Source: DAOTWP01 sp034435675 (GTDB taxonomy: Bacteria; Chloroflexota; Anaerolineae; Aggregatilineales; Phototrophicaceae). Taken from it: DNA of 10,088 nucleotides. The stretch lies in the NCBI GenBank assembly GCA_034435675.1, contig DAOTWP010000139.1:1-10088 (forward strand). Reading direction: 5' to 3'. Below the pieces are notes generated by a model. The model had not been told where the DNA came from and ran no database searches. It saw nothing but the letters and a program-made list of their open reading frames with translations. Every line of letters begins with the position of its first letter. Position 1 is the stretch's first letter. The translations under genes were made by a program, and so were the position numbers. Below, in pieces: positions 1 through 6,501 of this stretch.

Positions 1-1869
1 AAAGCCCGTGCCCAGCCAGTCCCAGACCTGCGCGCCCTGCGGTGTCTGTGCCAGCGTCAGCTTGGCGGACAGCCGCCGCGAGTCGCCACCGGCGGTGAAG
101 TAGAGCCACAGGGCATCGCCCTGCCACACGCCGCTGACGGTGAATTCCTGCACATGCTGCGGGTCGCGCACCGTCGCCAGCAGGTAGAGCGTCGTGTCGT
201 CCCACAGCAGCCGGACGGTATGGCTGTCTACGTCTGCGCCGCGCCACAAGCCCCCGCCGCGCAAAAGCTGGCGCGCACTGTTGGCTTCCAGCGTCAGCGC
301 GTTCGCCTGCCAGTCGCTGCCGTCGCCGTCAATCACCGGCACTGTCTCGGCACGTGGAATCAGGAAGGCGCTGCTGTTTGCCGCCTGGCGCACATGCGCG
401 GCATAGATCAGATACTCGTCCGCCTGTTCAGCATCCAGCGTGAAGGTCAGCCGCATGCGCTGCCCTTCGCCCAGCCCCACATAGCGCCCCGCGCTGATAT
501 AGCCTTCGCCGGTCCAGTTCCCGGCGTAGTAGGTGGGCGTGCCTACCACCCGTTCGCCATCCTCTGCTTGCAGGATCACCGGCAGGGTGTCATCGAGCGT
601 CTGGGCGAACAGGAACGCCTGCGCCGACACCGGCAGCCCGGACAGCGCGCTCATGCTCAGCAGCCCTTCGATGGTTGACTCCGCGCCGGAATTGCGGTTG
701 ACCCGCCAGCTTACCGGACCGTTGATGCCGTCGTAGGTGCGCCCCGTTTCGGGATCGTACATCGGCACGCCCGCGATGTTACTGCCGAAATACCAGCTTC
801 CCGCCAGCCCCGCCAGTTGGGCGTAACGTTCTTCGCCCGTCGCATGGTACAGGGCGACATACGTTTGCACGAGCATGTTTGTGCCGTAGGCGATCTGTTC
901 CAGCCGGTAGGGCACCACGCCGATATGCCGGAAGGGTTCAAAGGCAAGCTGGCGCAGCAAAAATGAGTTCGCTTCTGCCGCCGCCGAGTCGATCCAGTCC
1001 TGCCGGTCCAGCGCCATGCCCGCCATAACCAGCGCGTGCGGCATGTGCGCGCCCCAGTTGTGCCAGAAGCCCGGCGCATTTGCCCGCGCAGGATGCATGC
1101 CAAACGGATATTCGCTGTGCGTGCCCAGCCGGTACGCCGCGATACCGTCCGCGATGCGCGTGATCGCCTCTGCCGTCGCCGGGTTGGGGCGCGCCTGATA
1201 GTAGGCGCTCATGCCCAGCAGCCCAATGCTGGCAATCGTCGCTTCACTGGTGGGAATCCATGCCGGAATATCGAAGCCGTGCAGGGCGATTGTTTCGCCG
1301 TAGTTGTTCAGCGTCGCCGCGACAGCCGCTTCGGTGCGCAGGTACGCCGCCGCCAGTTCGTCGGCATATGCCGGATCTACCGCGTCAAACACGCGCACGC
1401 CTTCGCCCAGCGCCCACAAGCCGCGCATTGCCCACCAGCCGAGGCTCTTGTAGCTGGTATTGCCGCGCTCGTTAATCGTCCCTAGGCGGTCAACGACGAA
1501 GTTATAAAACTCACCGTCCTCCGCCTGCATGTAACGCACAAATTCCAGACAGCGCCGCGCATAATCCAGCAGCGCCGGGTCACCGGTGCGCTCATATTCC
1601 CACAGGTAGACCACTGCCGCCCGCGCCACGTCGTCCACCGCGCTGATGCCCTCATTGGCAGCGTCCACCCAGGTGTAATCGGGATACTCCGCGTAGATAT
1701 GCACCAGTGCCATCTCGCGCCCGGCAATCGTTACCGGCTCGGTCAGGTAATTCAGGTGCGCCAGATTGACCAGTTCCGGCACGGCGTTGGCGTCGTCCTG
1801 CGCCTGCACAGCGCTCAGGCACAGCAGCAGCACGACCAGCAGCAGACCAAGACGGACAAGCATGGGCAT
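1..1869 (-). CDS. Secreted multidomain glycosidase-like protein with two carbohydrate-binding-like modules (C-terminus outside window)
   Basis: The frame is open for 623 codons and leaves the window at base 1, so the C-terminus is missing. Residues 1-23 form a Sec signal peptide (hydrophobic LGLLLVVLLLCLSAVQA, likely cut after AQA); the Cys at 17 is not in a lipobox. Residues about 30-430 are rich in helix pairs with aromatic patches such as SLGWWAMRGLW, PGFWHNWGAHMPHAL, SWYFGSNIAG and NRNSGAESTIEGLL, which suggests an (alpha/alpha)6 toroid glycosidase or lyase fold; I cannot assign a GH or PL family. Residues about 430-505 (ILQAEDGE, YYAGNWTGEGYISAGRYVGL) resemble a CBM6/CBM35 jelly roll. 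Residues about 508-615 (VPVIDGDGSDW, VRLLWDDTTLYLLATVRD, GDALWLYF) resemble a CBM9/DOMON-like domain. The ATG at 1869 overlaps the upstream permease stop (ATGA); a second ATG two codons later (1863) is also possible. The coupling to the permease suggests it releases the sugar that the transporter imports. Confidence 0.8.
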   Translation of the reverse strand, partial: MPMLVRLGLLLVVLLLCLSAVQAQDDANAVPELVNLAHLNYLTEPVTIAGREMALVHIYAEYPDYTWVDAANEGISAVDDVARAAVVYLWEYERTGDPALLDYARRCLEFVRYMQAEDGEFYNFVVDRLGTINERGNTSYKSLGWWAMRGLWALGEGVRVFDAVDPAYADELAAAYLRTEAAVAATLNNYGETIALHGFDIPAWIPTSEATIASIGLLGMSAYYQARPNPATAEAITRIADGIAAYRLGTHSEYPFGMHPARANAPGFWHNWGAHMPHALVMAGMALDRQDWIDSAAAEANSFLLRQLAFEPFRHIGVVPYRLEQIAYGTNMLVQTYVALYHATGEERYAQLAGLAGSWYFGSNIAGVPMYDPETGRTYDGINGPVSWRVNRNSGAESTIEGLLSMSALSGLPVSAQAFLFAQTLDDTLPVILQAEDGERVVGTPTYYAGNWTGEGYISAGRYVGLGEGQRMRLTFTLDAEQADEYLIYAAHVRQAANSSAFLIPRAETVPVIDGDGSDWQANALTLEANSARQLLRGGGLWRGADVDSHTVRLLWDDTTLYLLATVRDPQHVQEFTVSGVWQGDALWLYFTAGGDSRRLSAKLTLAQTPQGAQVWDWLGTGF

Positions 1870-2783
1870 CAGCCTTTCACCGCGCCGACATTAATGCCGT
1901 CGAGGAATTGTTTTTGTGCCAGAAAGTAGATCACCAGCACGGGGGTCGCCATCATCGTCGCCATCGCCATCATGTACTGCCACTGCGGCGCTTCCTTGCT
2001 CAGTGACTGGTCGAAGAAGCGCAGCGCCACCGCCAGCGGGAATTTCTCCGGCGTGCTGATATACAGCAGCGGTCCCTGAAAGTTGTTCCAGTTGCCCTGG
2101 AAGGACAGCACGGCAATCGCCAGCAGAATCGGGCGAATCAGCGGCAGCATGATATGCCAGTAGATTTGCAGCGTATTCGCGCCGTCCATGATCGCCGCTT
2201 CTTCGATTTCGCGCGGGATGGTCATGAAGAACTGGCGCATCAGGAACACAAAGATCGGTCCCCACGCCAGCAGCGCGGGCCACGTCAGCGGATCATAGGT
2301 ATCCAGCAGCCCCAACTGCCGCCAGACCAGAAAGCCCGGCACGCGGGTGACGATGCCGGGAATCATCACCGTCCCCAGCATGATCGCAAAGAGCAGATTG
2401 CGCCCACGCCAGCGAAAACGCGAGAAGCCATATGCCACCAGCGACGCGCTGAGGATTTCGCCGAACATCGCCAGAAAGGTGATGAACAGCGTATTACCCA
2501 GAATACGCCAGAAGGTCATCTGCGGGTTGATCGACGACAGGCGGTTCCATACTTCAATATAGTTGCCCGGAACTGCCGGATTGGGGATGAAGTTAATCTG
2601 GCTGGTGAACAGTTGATCCTGGGTCTTCAGTGAGGTCGAGATCATCCACAGGAACGGCACCAGCACCAGCGTCGCGCCAAACAGCAGCAGCCCGTAGATG
2701 ATCGCCTGACGGATGCGATAGCCCCGCTGCGATGGCGGCTGGTCCTGCGCGGTTAAAACACGGGATTGCGTTACAGCAGTCAT
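1869..2783 (-). CDS. Sugar ABC transporter permease, MalG/UgpE type
   Basis: Inner-membrane subunit of a CUT1-type carbohydrate importer, 304 residues, the usual size for this subunit. A 25-residue hydrophilic N-terminus precedes the first membrane helix (about 28-50). Further helices lie at about 97-120, 129-147, 165-186, 215-230 and 271-290. The EAA loop that docks on the ATPase is clear at 192-214 (EIEEAAIMDGANTLQIYWHI followed by MLP). The C-terminus ends in FLDGINVGAVKG, typical of MalG-like permeases. The start follows the stop of the MalF-type gene by 3 bp. An AGGA ribosome-binding site at 2797-2794 lies inside the end of that gene, so the two are probably coupled. The TGA stop overlaps the ATG of the secreted protein. 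Family and role are secure; the sugar cannot be read from the sequence. Confidence 0.95.
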   Translation of the reverse strand: MTAVTQSRVLTAQDQPPSQRGYRIRQAIIYGLLLFGATLVLVPFLWMISTSLKTQDQLFTSQINFIPNPAVPGNYIEVWNRLSSINPQMTFWRILGNTLFITFLAMFGEILSASLVAYGFSRFRWRGRNLLFAIMLGTVMIPGIVTRVPGFLVWRQLGLLDTYDPLTWPALLAWGPIFVFLMRQFFMTIPREIEEAAIMDGANTLQIYWHIMLPLIRPILLAIAVLSFQGNWNNFQGPLLYISTPEKFPLAVALRFFDQSLSKEAPQWQYMMAMATMMATPVLVIYFLAQKQFLDGINVGAVKG

Positions 2784-2786
2784 CGG

Positions 2787-3905
2787 TTATCGTTCCTCTC
2801 GCGCCCCTTCATAGAAGACCCACGCCTGTGACGAACGGAAAATCAGCAGCGTCAGCGCGATAATCAGCAGCAGCATGATCCACGCCATCGCGGACGCCAT
2901 GCCCATGTTGCGGAAGGTGAACGCTTCCTGATAAATCTGCCAGTTGAGGAACGTCCCGGCGTCGGTGGGCGTGGGGATAAACGCTGCGACCTCGAACGCT
3001 TGCAGCGCGGCAATGGTGGAGGTGACGAGGTTGTAGAACAGCGCCGGGCTGAGCATGGGGATAGTCACATGGCGGAATTTTGCCCAGCCGCCCCCGCCGT
3101 CAATCTCCGCCGCTTCGTAGAGTTCTTTGGGGATGCCCTTCAAGCCCGCCAGCAGAATCACGGAATTCGCGCCGAACACGCCCCACAGGCTGATGATGAT
3201 GAACAGCACTGGCGACAGCCCCGGATTGGTCAGCCACAGCGGCGTCTCCAGTCCCGCCAGTCCCAGAAAGGGATTGAGCAGGGCGTTGACCAGCCCACTT
3301 TGCGAAAACATCCAGCGCCAGAGCAGCGCCGTCGCCACCGCAGGCAGCACAGCAGGCAGGTAATACAGCACACGCCAGAAGCCGACATACTTCACGCGCT
3401 GGTTGAGCAGCATCGCCACGCCCAGCGCCCCCGCCAGCCCCAGCGGCACGGTGAACACAGCGTAGAGCACCGTCAGGCGCAGTGAACGCCAGAAGCCCTC
3501 CTCACGCGCGCCCAGCACAAAACCACCGTCGCCAAGCGTCACACGCACGATTTCGTCGTAACGCGGCGGAAGCGCCTGCGAACTGCGCTGGCTGGCAGAT
3601 TCCAGCGGCACCAGCGACAGGTCAAACAGTTCCTGATAGTTCTCCGTGCCGATCCATTCCGGCGCGCGGAACAGGTTGTATTCCGTGAAGCTGAGATACA
3701 GCGATGCGCCGATGGTGAACACGTTAAAGACCAGAAAACCGATCACCCACGGTGTCACCAGCGCCCGCCCCGCTGCCGCTTCGTGGCGCACCCCCAGCCG
3801 CAGTTGAATACGGTAAACGGCATACATGACTGCCGCCAGCCCCGCCGCCACCAGCACATAACGGATCAGCGTGGGGAGATAGGTGTTCAGCACGCTCAGA
3901 TCCAT
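2787..3905 (-). CDS. Sugar ABC transporter permease, MalF/UgpA type
   Basis: Partner permease of the CUT1 importer, 372 residues, longer than the roughly 290-310 of UgpA-like proteins. The extra length comes from an additional N-terminal membrane helix (about 13-32) and a hydrophilic stretch at about 88-140 between the conserved first helix (51-73) and the helix at 144-166. This recalls the longer MalF architecture. Other helices lie at about 178-198, 232-254, 287-308 and 337-356. The EAA loop is at 260-285 (ELYEAAEIDGGGGWAKFRHV, then TIPML). The start is supported by an AGGAG site at 3918-3914, 8 bp from the ATG. It lies 110 bp downstream of the binding-protein gene, behind a strong stem-loop, and 3 bp upstream of the MalG-type gene. 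Confidence 0.95.
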   Translation of the reverse strand: MDLSVLNTYLPTLIRYVLVAAGLAAVMYAVYRIQLRLGVRHEAAAGRALVTPWVIGFLVFNVFTIGASLYLSFTEYNLFRAPEWIGTENYQELFDLSLVPLESASQRSSQALPPRYDEIVRVTLGDGGFVLGAREEGFWRSLRLTVLYAVFTVPLGLAGALGVAMLLNQRVKYVGFWRVLYYLPAVLPAVATALLWRWMFSQSGLVNALLNPFLGLAGLETPLWLTNPGLSPVLFIIISLWGVFGANSVILLAGLKGIPKELYEAAEIDGGGGWAKFRHVTIPMLSPALFYNLVTSTIAALQAFEVAAFIPTPTDAGTFLNWQIYQEAFTFRNMGMASAMAWIMLLLIIALTLLIFRSSQAWVFYEGAREER

Positions 3906-3961
3906 CTAAACGTCTCCTCTTGCCGTGATTTCAGGGATGCAGGTTGTCGGATCGGTGTGAT

Positions 3962-3985
3962 GGAGACCGGGGTTGCCCGGTCTCC
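3962..3985 (-). promoter_or_regulatory. Intercistronic stem-loop between binding protein and permeases
   Basis: Perfect inverted repeat: GGAGACCGGG (3962-3971), 4-base loop, CCCGGTCTCC (3976-3985). It begins about 30 bp past the binding-protein stop on the transcribed strand. No U-run follows on either strand, so it is not a classical intrinsic terminator. Its position matches structures that protect the 3' end of binding-protein mRNA or partly attenuate transcription, so that the binding protein is made in excess over the permeases (as known for malE-malF). The structure is directly visible; the role is inferred. Confidence 0.7.
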
Positions 3986-4015
3986 GCCACGAGAGTCAGG
4001 TTGTGTCAGGAGTCG

Positions 4016-5284
4016 TCAGTCAGAAAGGGTTGCTTCGAGGTCGGGACGCACCTCTGCCGCGAGTTCCGCCACACTCAGGTCCGTTTCGCCGTTGAGCAGC
4101 GGTCCCCAGAATTCCGACCAGAACACGGCGTCGAACTCGGCATAGTTGCCGAAGATCGGCAGAGCGCGCATATCCTGCGAGGCGGCGATGATCGCCTCGG
4201 CGCTGGCGGCTTTGCGCGGCTCAGACGCGACAAGGTGTTCCACCGTGCCCTGCGAAATGCGCGGCGAGACGATCTTCCAGCTCTGGATTGCCTCGGTCAG
4301 CGCGACGAGCGCGGCGCACGCGGCTTCGGGATTCTGCGTGTTGGCGTTGATCACCGTGCTGGCGTTCCACGCGAAGGTGGTGATGCTGCCGGTTTCAGGA
4401 TGCGCCGGGACATGAATCACGCCGACATCCAGCCCTTCCACACGGTCAAGGTCATCTGCCGCGCCGCCCATGAACATAGCGATCCTGCCCGCCTTGAACA
4501 TTTCCCCAAAGCCCTGCTCGGCAATCACTTCGCGGCTGGGCGACAGTTCGGGGTTATAGGCAGTGTTGAGGTAGAACTCGAAGCCTTCGACAAATTCCGG
4601 GCTGTCAATCGGGGCGGCGGTGAAGTCTGCGTTAATCAGTTCGCCACCAGCCTGCCAGACGAAGATAAACGGCGGCGGCCACCCGTTGTTGGTGAAGCCC
4701 CACTGATCCGTATTGCCATCGCCGTCAGTATCCAGCGTCAGCGCACGCGCCATGTCCATGAAGTCGTTCCAGGTCCAGCCAGCCTGCGGATATTCCAGCC
4801 CTGCTGCGTCGAACAGACCGCGATTGAAGTACAGCACCACCGGCTGGGCAATCCAGGGCAGCCCGTAGACATGCTCTTCGAAGCGGTTGACCGCCAGAAT
4901 GCCGGGATAGTAGTCGTTCAGATCACCAGCGGTTTGCGGCTCGGCATCGGCGACAACGGCGCACTCGTCCACCGCCATGAACACGCCATCCGCTGCCAGC
5001 GCCATATTGTTCTGGTCCATCCAGTACAGGTCTGCGCCTGTGCCCCCGGCGATTTGTGTCTGCACCTGGGTGTAGTAATCGCTGGGGATTGGCTCGTGAA
5101 CGATCTGGTAATCACTCTGGCTGGCGTTGATGACGTCAATCCGCTGCTGAAGTTCAGCCGATTCATCCACGCCTGCCCATGTCGAAATGCGAACCGTGAC
5201 AGGCTCCTGTGCCAGAACTACACTGAAGGACAACGCCAGCAGCAGCAGCCCCGCCAGGATCACAAACGTCGTAAAGCGTTTCAT
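4016..5284 (-). CDS. Extracellular sugar-binding protein of the ABC importer (family 1 SBP)
   Basis: 422 residues, normal for a CUT1 substrate-binding protein. Residues 1-25 are a Sec signal peptide (KRF, then a hydrophobic stretch to VVLA, cleavage before QEPVT). There is no lipobox cysteine, unusual for a Gram-positive-type SBP. Hallmarks of the family: VRISTWAG near the mature N-terminus, GGTGADLYWMDQNN (80-93), GLPWIAQPVVLYFNRGLFDAAGL (141-163) with PVVLYFN as the hinge-side strand, TWNDFMDMARAL (171-182), EMFKAGRIAMFMGG (261-274) and FAWNASTVIN (304-313). Residues 185-197 (DTDGDGNTDQWGF) form a Dx[DN]xDG-like calcium loop, also seen in other sugar SBPs. An AAGGA site at 5296-5292, 7 bp from the ATG, supports the start. 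It lies 80 bp after lacI with no visible terminator or convincing promoter between, so it is probably cotranscribed with it. The ligand is likely a mannoside oligosaccharide, judged only from the GH130 gene nearby. Confidence 0.95.
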   Translation of the reverse strand: MKRFTTFVILAGLLLLALSFSVVLAQEPVTVRISTWAGVDESAELQQRIDVINASQSDYQIVHEPIPSDYYTQVQTQIAGGTGADLYWMDQNNMALAADGVFMAVDECAVVADAEPQTAGDLNDYYPGILAVNRFEEHVYGLPWIAQPVVLYFNRGLFDAAGLEYPQAGWTWNDFMDMARALTLDTDGDGNTDQWGFTNNGWPPPFIFVWQAGGELINADFTAAPIDSPEFVEGFEFYLNTAYNPELSPSREVIAEQGFGEMFKAGRIAMFMGGAADDLDRVEGLDVGVIHVPAHPETGSITTFAWNASTVINANTQNPEAACAALVALTEAIQSWKIVSPRISQGTVEHLVASEPRKAASAEAIIAASQDMRALPIFGNYAEFDAVFWSEFWGPLLNGETDLSVAELAAEVRPDLEATLSD

Positions 5285-5364
5285 CTGTGCATCCTTTCAA
5301 ATAACTCTGTGGTTGTTTTTGGTCGTTCTGCAACTATGTTCTATCGCTATTGCTGATATAATTT

Positions 5365-5374
5365 TCACCTCCTT
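5365..5374 (-). promoter_or_regulatory. Extended Shine-Dalgarno-like sequence overlapping the lacI stop codon
   Basis: The minus strand reads AAGGAGGTGA, a 10-base match to the complement of the 16S rRNA 3' end; it encodes the final Arg-Arg-stop of the repressor. No ATG, GTG or TTG lies at a usable distance downstream; only an ATT or ATA codon could start there. The binding-protein ATG is 80 bp further on with its own site. It may be chance, a ribosome standby or pausing site, or a relic of a lost start. Confidence 0.3.
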
Positions 5375-6381
5375 GGCTGGCTGGTGGAGTGCCGTTCCAC
5401 CATCGTCACCGGGACTATGATTTCCGATGCCAGCAGGTCGGGGTCTCGAAGCAGCATCAAGATGCGGTGCGCGGCTTCCTTCCCCATCTGCTGGCGCGGA
5501 ATCCGGACAGTCGTGAGCGGCGGATCATTCAGTTCCGCCCAGGAAATATCGTCAAACCCGACGATGCTCAGGTCGTCAGGGACGCGCTTCCTCTGTGTTT
5601 TTGCCTCACGAATCGCGCCGATTGCCATCGAGTCGTTGACGGCGCAAATCGCGGTGATGCCGGGGGTTTGTTCGCCAAGCTGGTGGTATGCCAGCCGACC
5701 CGACTCAATGCTGGTTTCGTCCATGTGCAGCACATGCAGGTCGAGGTCGTGTGCCACCAGCGCCCGCTGGTAGCCCCATATGCGCCGCATCGTGCTGGAC
5801 CACTCCGCTGGTCCGGCGATGACGCCAATCTCCTGGTGTCCCTGCTCAATCAGATGCATGGCGGCACGGTATGCCCCGCTTTCGTCGTCGCTGTTGACGC
5901 AGGTCACTGGCGAAAACTCCAGCCGGTTATCCACCAGCACCACTGGCAGTCTGGTATTCAGCATGGCAGTGATAAAGCCTGCCGGGATATCGGGACCGGC
6001 GAGGATCATGGCGTCAATACGCCGTTCACGCACGAAGCGAAAGTCAGCGGGACGGTTGAGTACGTCAGCGGTCAGCGTCTCAAAGGAGACGTGATAATCG
6101 CTCTGGGCGATGACCTGCTGCGCACTGTGCAGGATTTCCGTATAGAAGGGGTCAACACTGCCGGGCAGCCCGGCCTTTTGCAAGAAGAAAAACCCAATGT
6201 TGAAGGTCTGCGATGTCGCCAGCCCGCGCGCCGTCAGGGTCGGGGTGTAGTTCAGTTCGCGCGCTTTGGCAAGGATGCGCTCACGCAGTTCGCTGCCCAC
6301 GCCGGGACGGTCATTGAGCGCGCGGGAGACGGTTGCGCCTGAAACACCTAGTGCTCTGGCAATCTCTTCAACAATCGACAT
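5365..6381 (-). CDS. LacI/GalR-family transcriptional repressor
   Basis: 338 residues, standard length. The N-terminal helix-turn-helix is at 3-24 (VEEIARALGVSGATVSRALN), followed by DRPGVGSELRERI and the hinge helix at about 48-58 (TLTARGLATSQT). The periplasmic-binding-protein-like sensor fold follows: PVVLVDNR (146-153), VNSDDESGA (162-170), GHQEIGVIAGP (181-191), GITAICAVNDSMAIGA (241-256), VPDDLSIVGFDDI (267-279) and PPLTTVRIPRQQMGKEAAHRI (287-307 area). The ATG is the only good start: no upstream in-frame start exists before the promoter, and the ribosome-binding site is weak. It heads the ABC-transporter operon and is divergent from the enzyme operon. An AAGCGCTT operator in the shared promoter region suggests that it represses both operons and itself, released by an imported sugar or a breakdown product (inferred). 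Confidence 0.95.
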   Translation of the reverse strand: MSIVEEIARALGVSGATVSRALNDRPGVGSELRERILAKARELNYTPTLTARGLATSQTFNIGFFFLQKAGLPGSVDPFYTEILHSAQQVIAQSDYHVSFETLTADVLNRPADFRFVRERRIDAMILAGPDIPAGFITAMLNTRLPVVLVDNRLEFSPVTCVNSDDESGAYRAAMHLIEQGHQEIGVIAGPAEWSSTMRRIWGYQRALVAHDLDLHVLHMDETSIESGRLAYHQLGEQTPGITAICAVNDSMAIGAIREAKTQRKRVPDDLSIVGFDDISWAELNDPPLTTVRIPRQQMGKEAAHRILMLLRDPDLLASEIIVPVTMVERHSTSQPRR

Positions 6382-6412
6382 CTTAAGTAATGCTTTCAGA
6401 AAGATTATTTTG

Positions 6413-6426
6413 CGTAAGCGCTTGCG
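6413..6426. promoter_or_regulatory. Predicted LacI-family operator
   Basis: CGTAAGCGCTTGCG: a 14-bp even-centred palindrome with one mismatched pair (T6415/G6424) around a perfect AAGCGCTT core with central CG, the classical operator layout for LacI/GalR regulators with this helix-turn-helix. It overlaps the -35 hexamer of the rightward promoter and lies about 10-23 bp downstream of the predicted leftward start site, so binding could block both transcripts. It is the best palindrome in the intergenic region. Assignment to the adjacent repressor is inferred. Confidence 0.75.
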
Positions 6427-6450
6427 TTTTTCTTACTTTCAGACTATAGT
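6422..6450 (+). promoter_or_regulatory. Predicted promoter of the 647-aa protein/GH130 operon
   Basis: TTGCGT (6422-6427), 17-bp spacer, TATAGT (6445-6450). Four of six -35 bases and five of six -10 bases match the sigma70/sigmaA consensus. The predicted start is near 6457, giving a leader of about 45 bases before the ATG at 6502. The -35 lies inside the LacI operator, suggesting direct steric repression. Confidence 0.65.
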
Positions 6451-6471
6451 GGATTTTTAAGAGATTGTCAA
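6443..6471 (-). promoter_or_regulatory. Predicted promoter of the lacI-ABC transporter operon
   Basis: On the minus strand: TTGACA (6471-6466, perfect consensus), 17-bp spacer, TATAGT (6448-6443, 5/6). The predicted start is near 6436, giving a leader of about 55 bases before the repressor ATG at 6381. Its -10 overlaps the -10 of the rightward promoter by four bases, because ACTATAGT is palindromic; polymerase cannot occupy both at once. The LacI operator falls in the early transcribed region. Confidence 0.7.
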
Positions 6472-6501
6472 GAAATTTCATAGATACAGGAACTTTATTT
6501 T

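Noticed and set aside
154..1485. Several plus-strand and minus-strand open frames of 60-174 codons
   Set aside because: They are shadows of the long minus-strand frame that stays open from 1869 to base 1 and carries a signal peptide and domain-like sequence throughout.
5265..5284. AAACGCTTT at the start of the binding-protein gene as a second LacI operator
   Set aside because: Only three of four bases pair in each arm and the sequence encodes the basic Lys-Arg start of the signal peptide; it does not match the AAGCGCTT operator.
3944..5356. 470-codon open frame on the plus strand
   Set aside because: It lies antisense to the binding-protein gene, which has a signal peptide, family motifs and a good ribosome-binding site. 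The antisense translation is His/Arg/Ala-rich without recognisable domains, as expected in GC-rich DNA.
5285..5364. Separate promoter or terminator between lacI and the binding-protein gene
   Set aside because: TATAT and CATAGT words occur, but none has a credible -35 at 16-18 bp, and no hairpin with a T-run is present.
5389..6342. 317-codon open frame on the plus strand
   Set aside because: Mirror of the LacI gene, whose HTH and sensor motifs are unambiguous; the antisense product has no family features.
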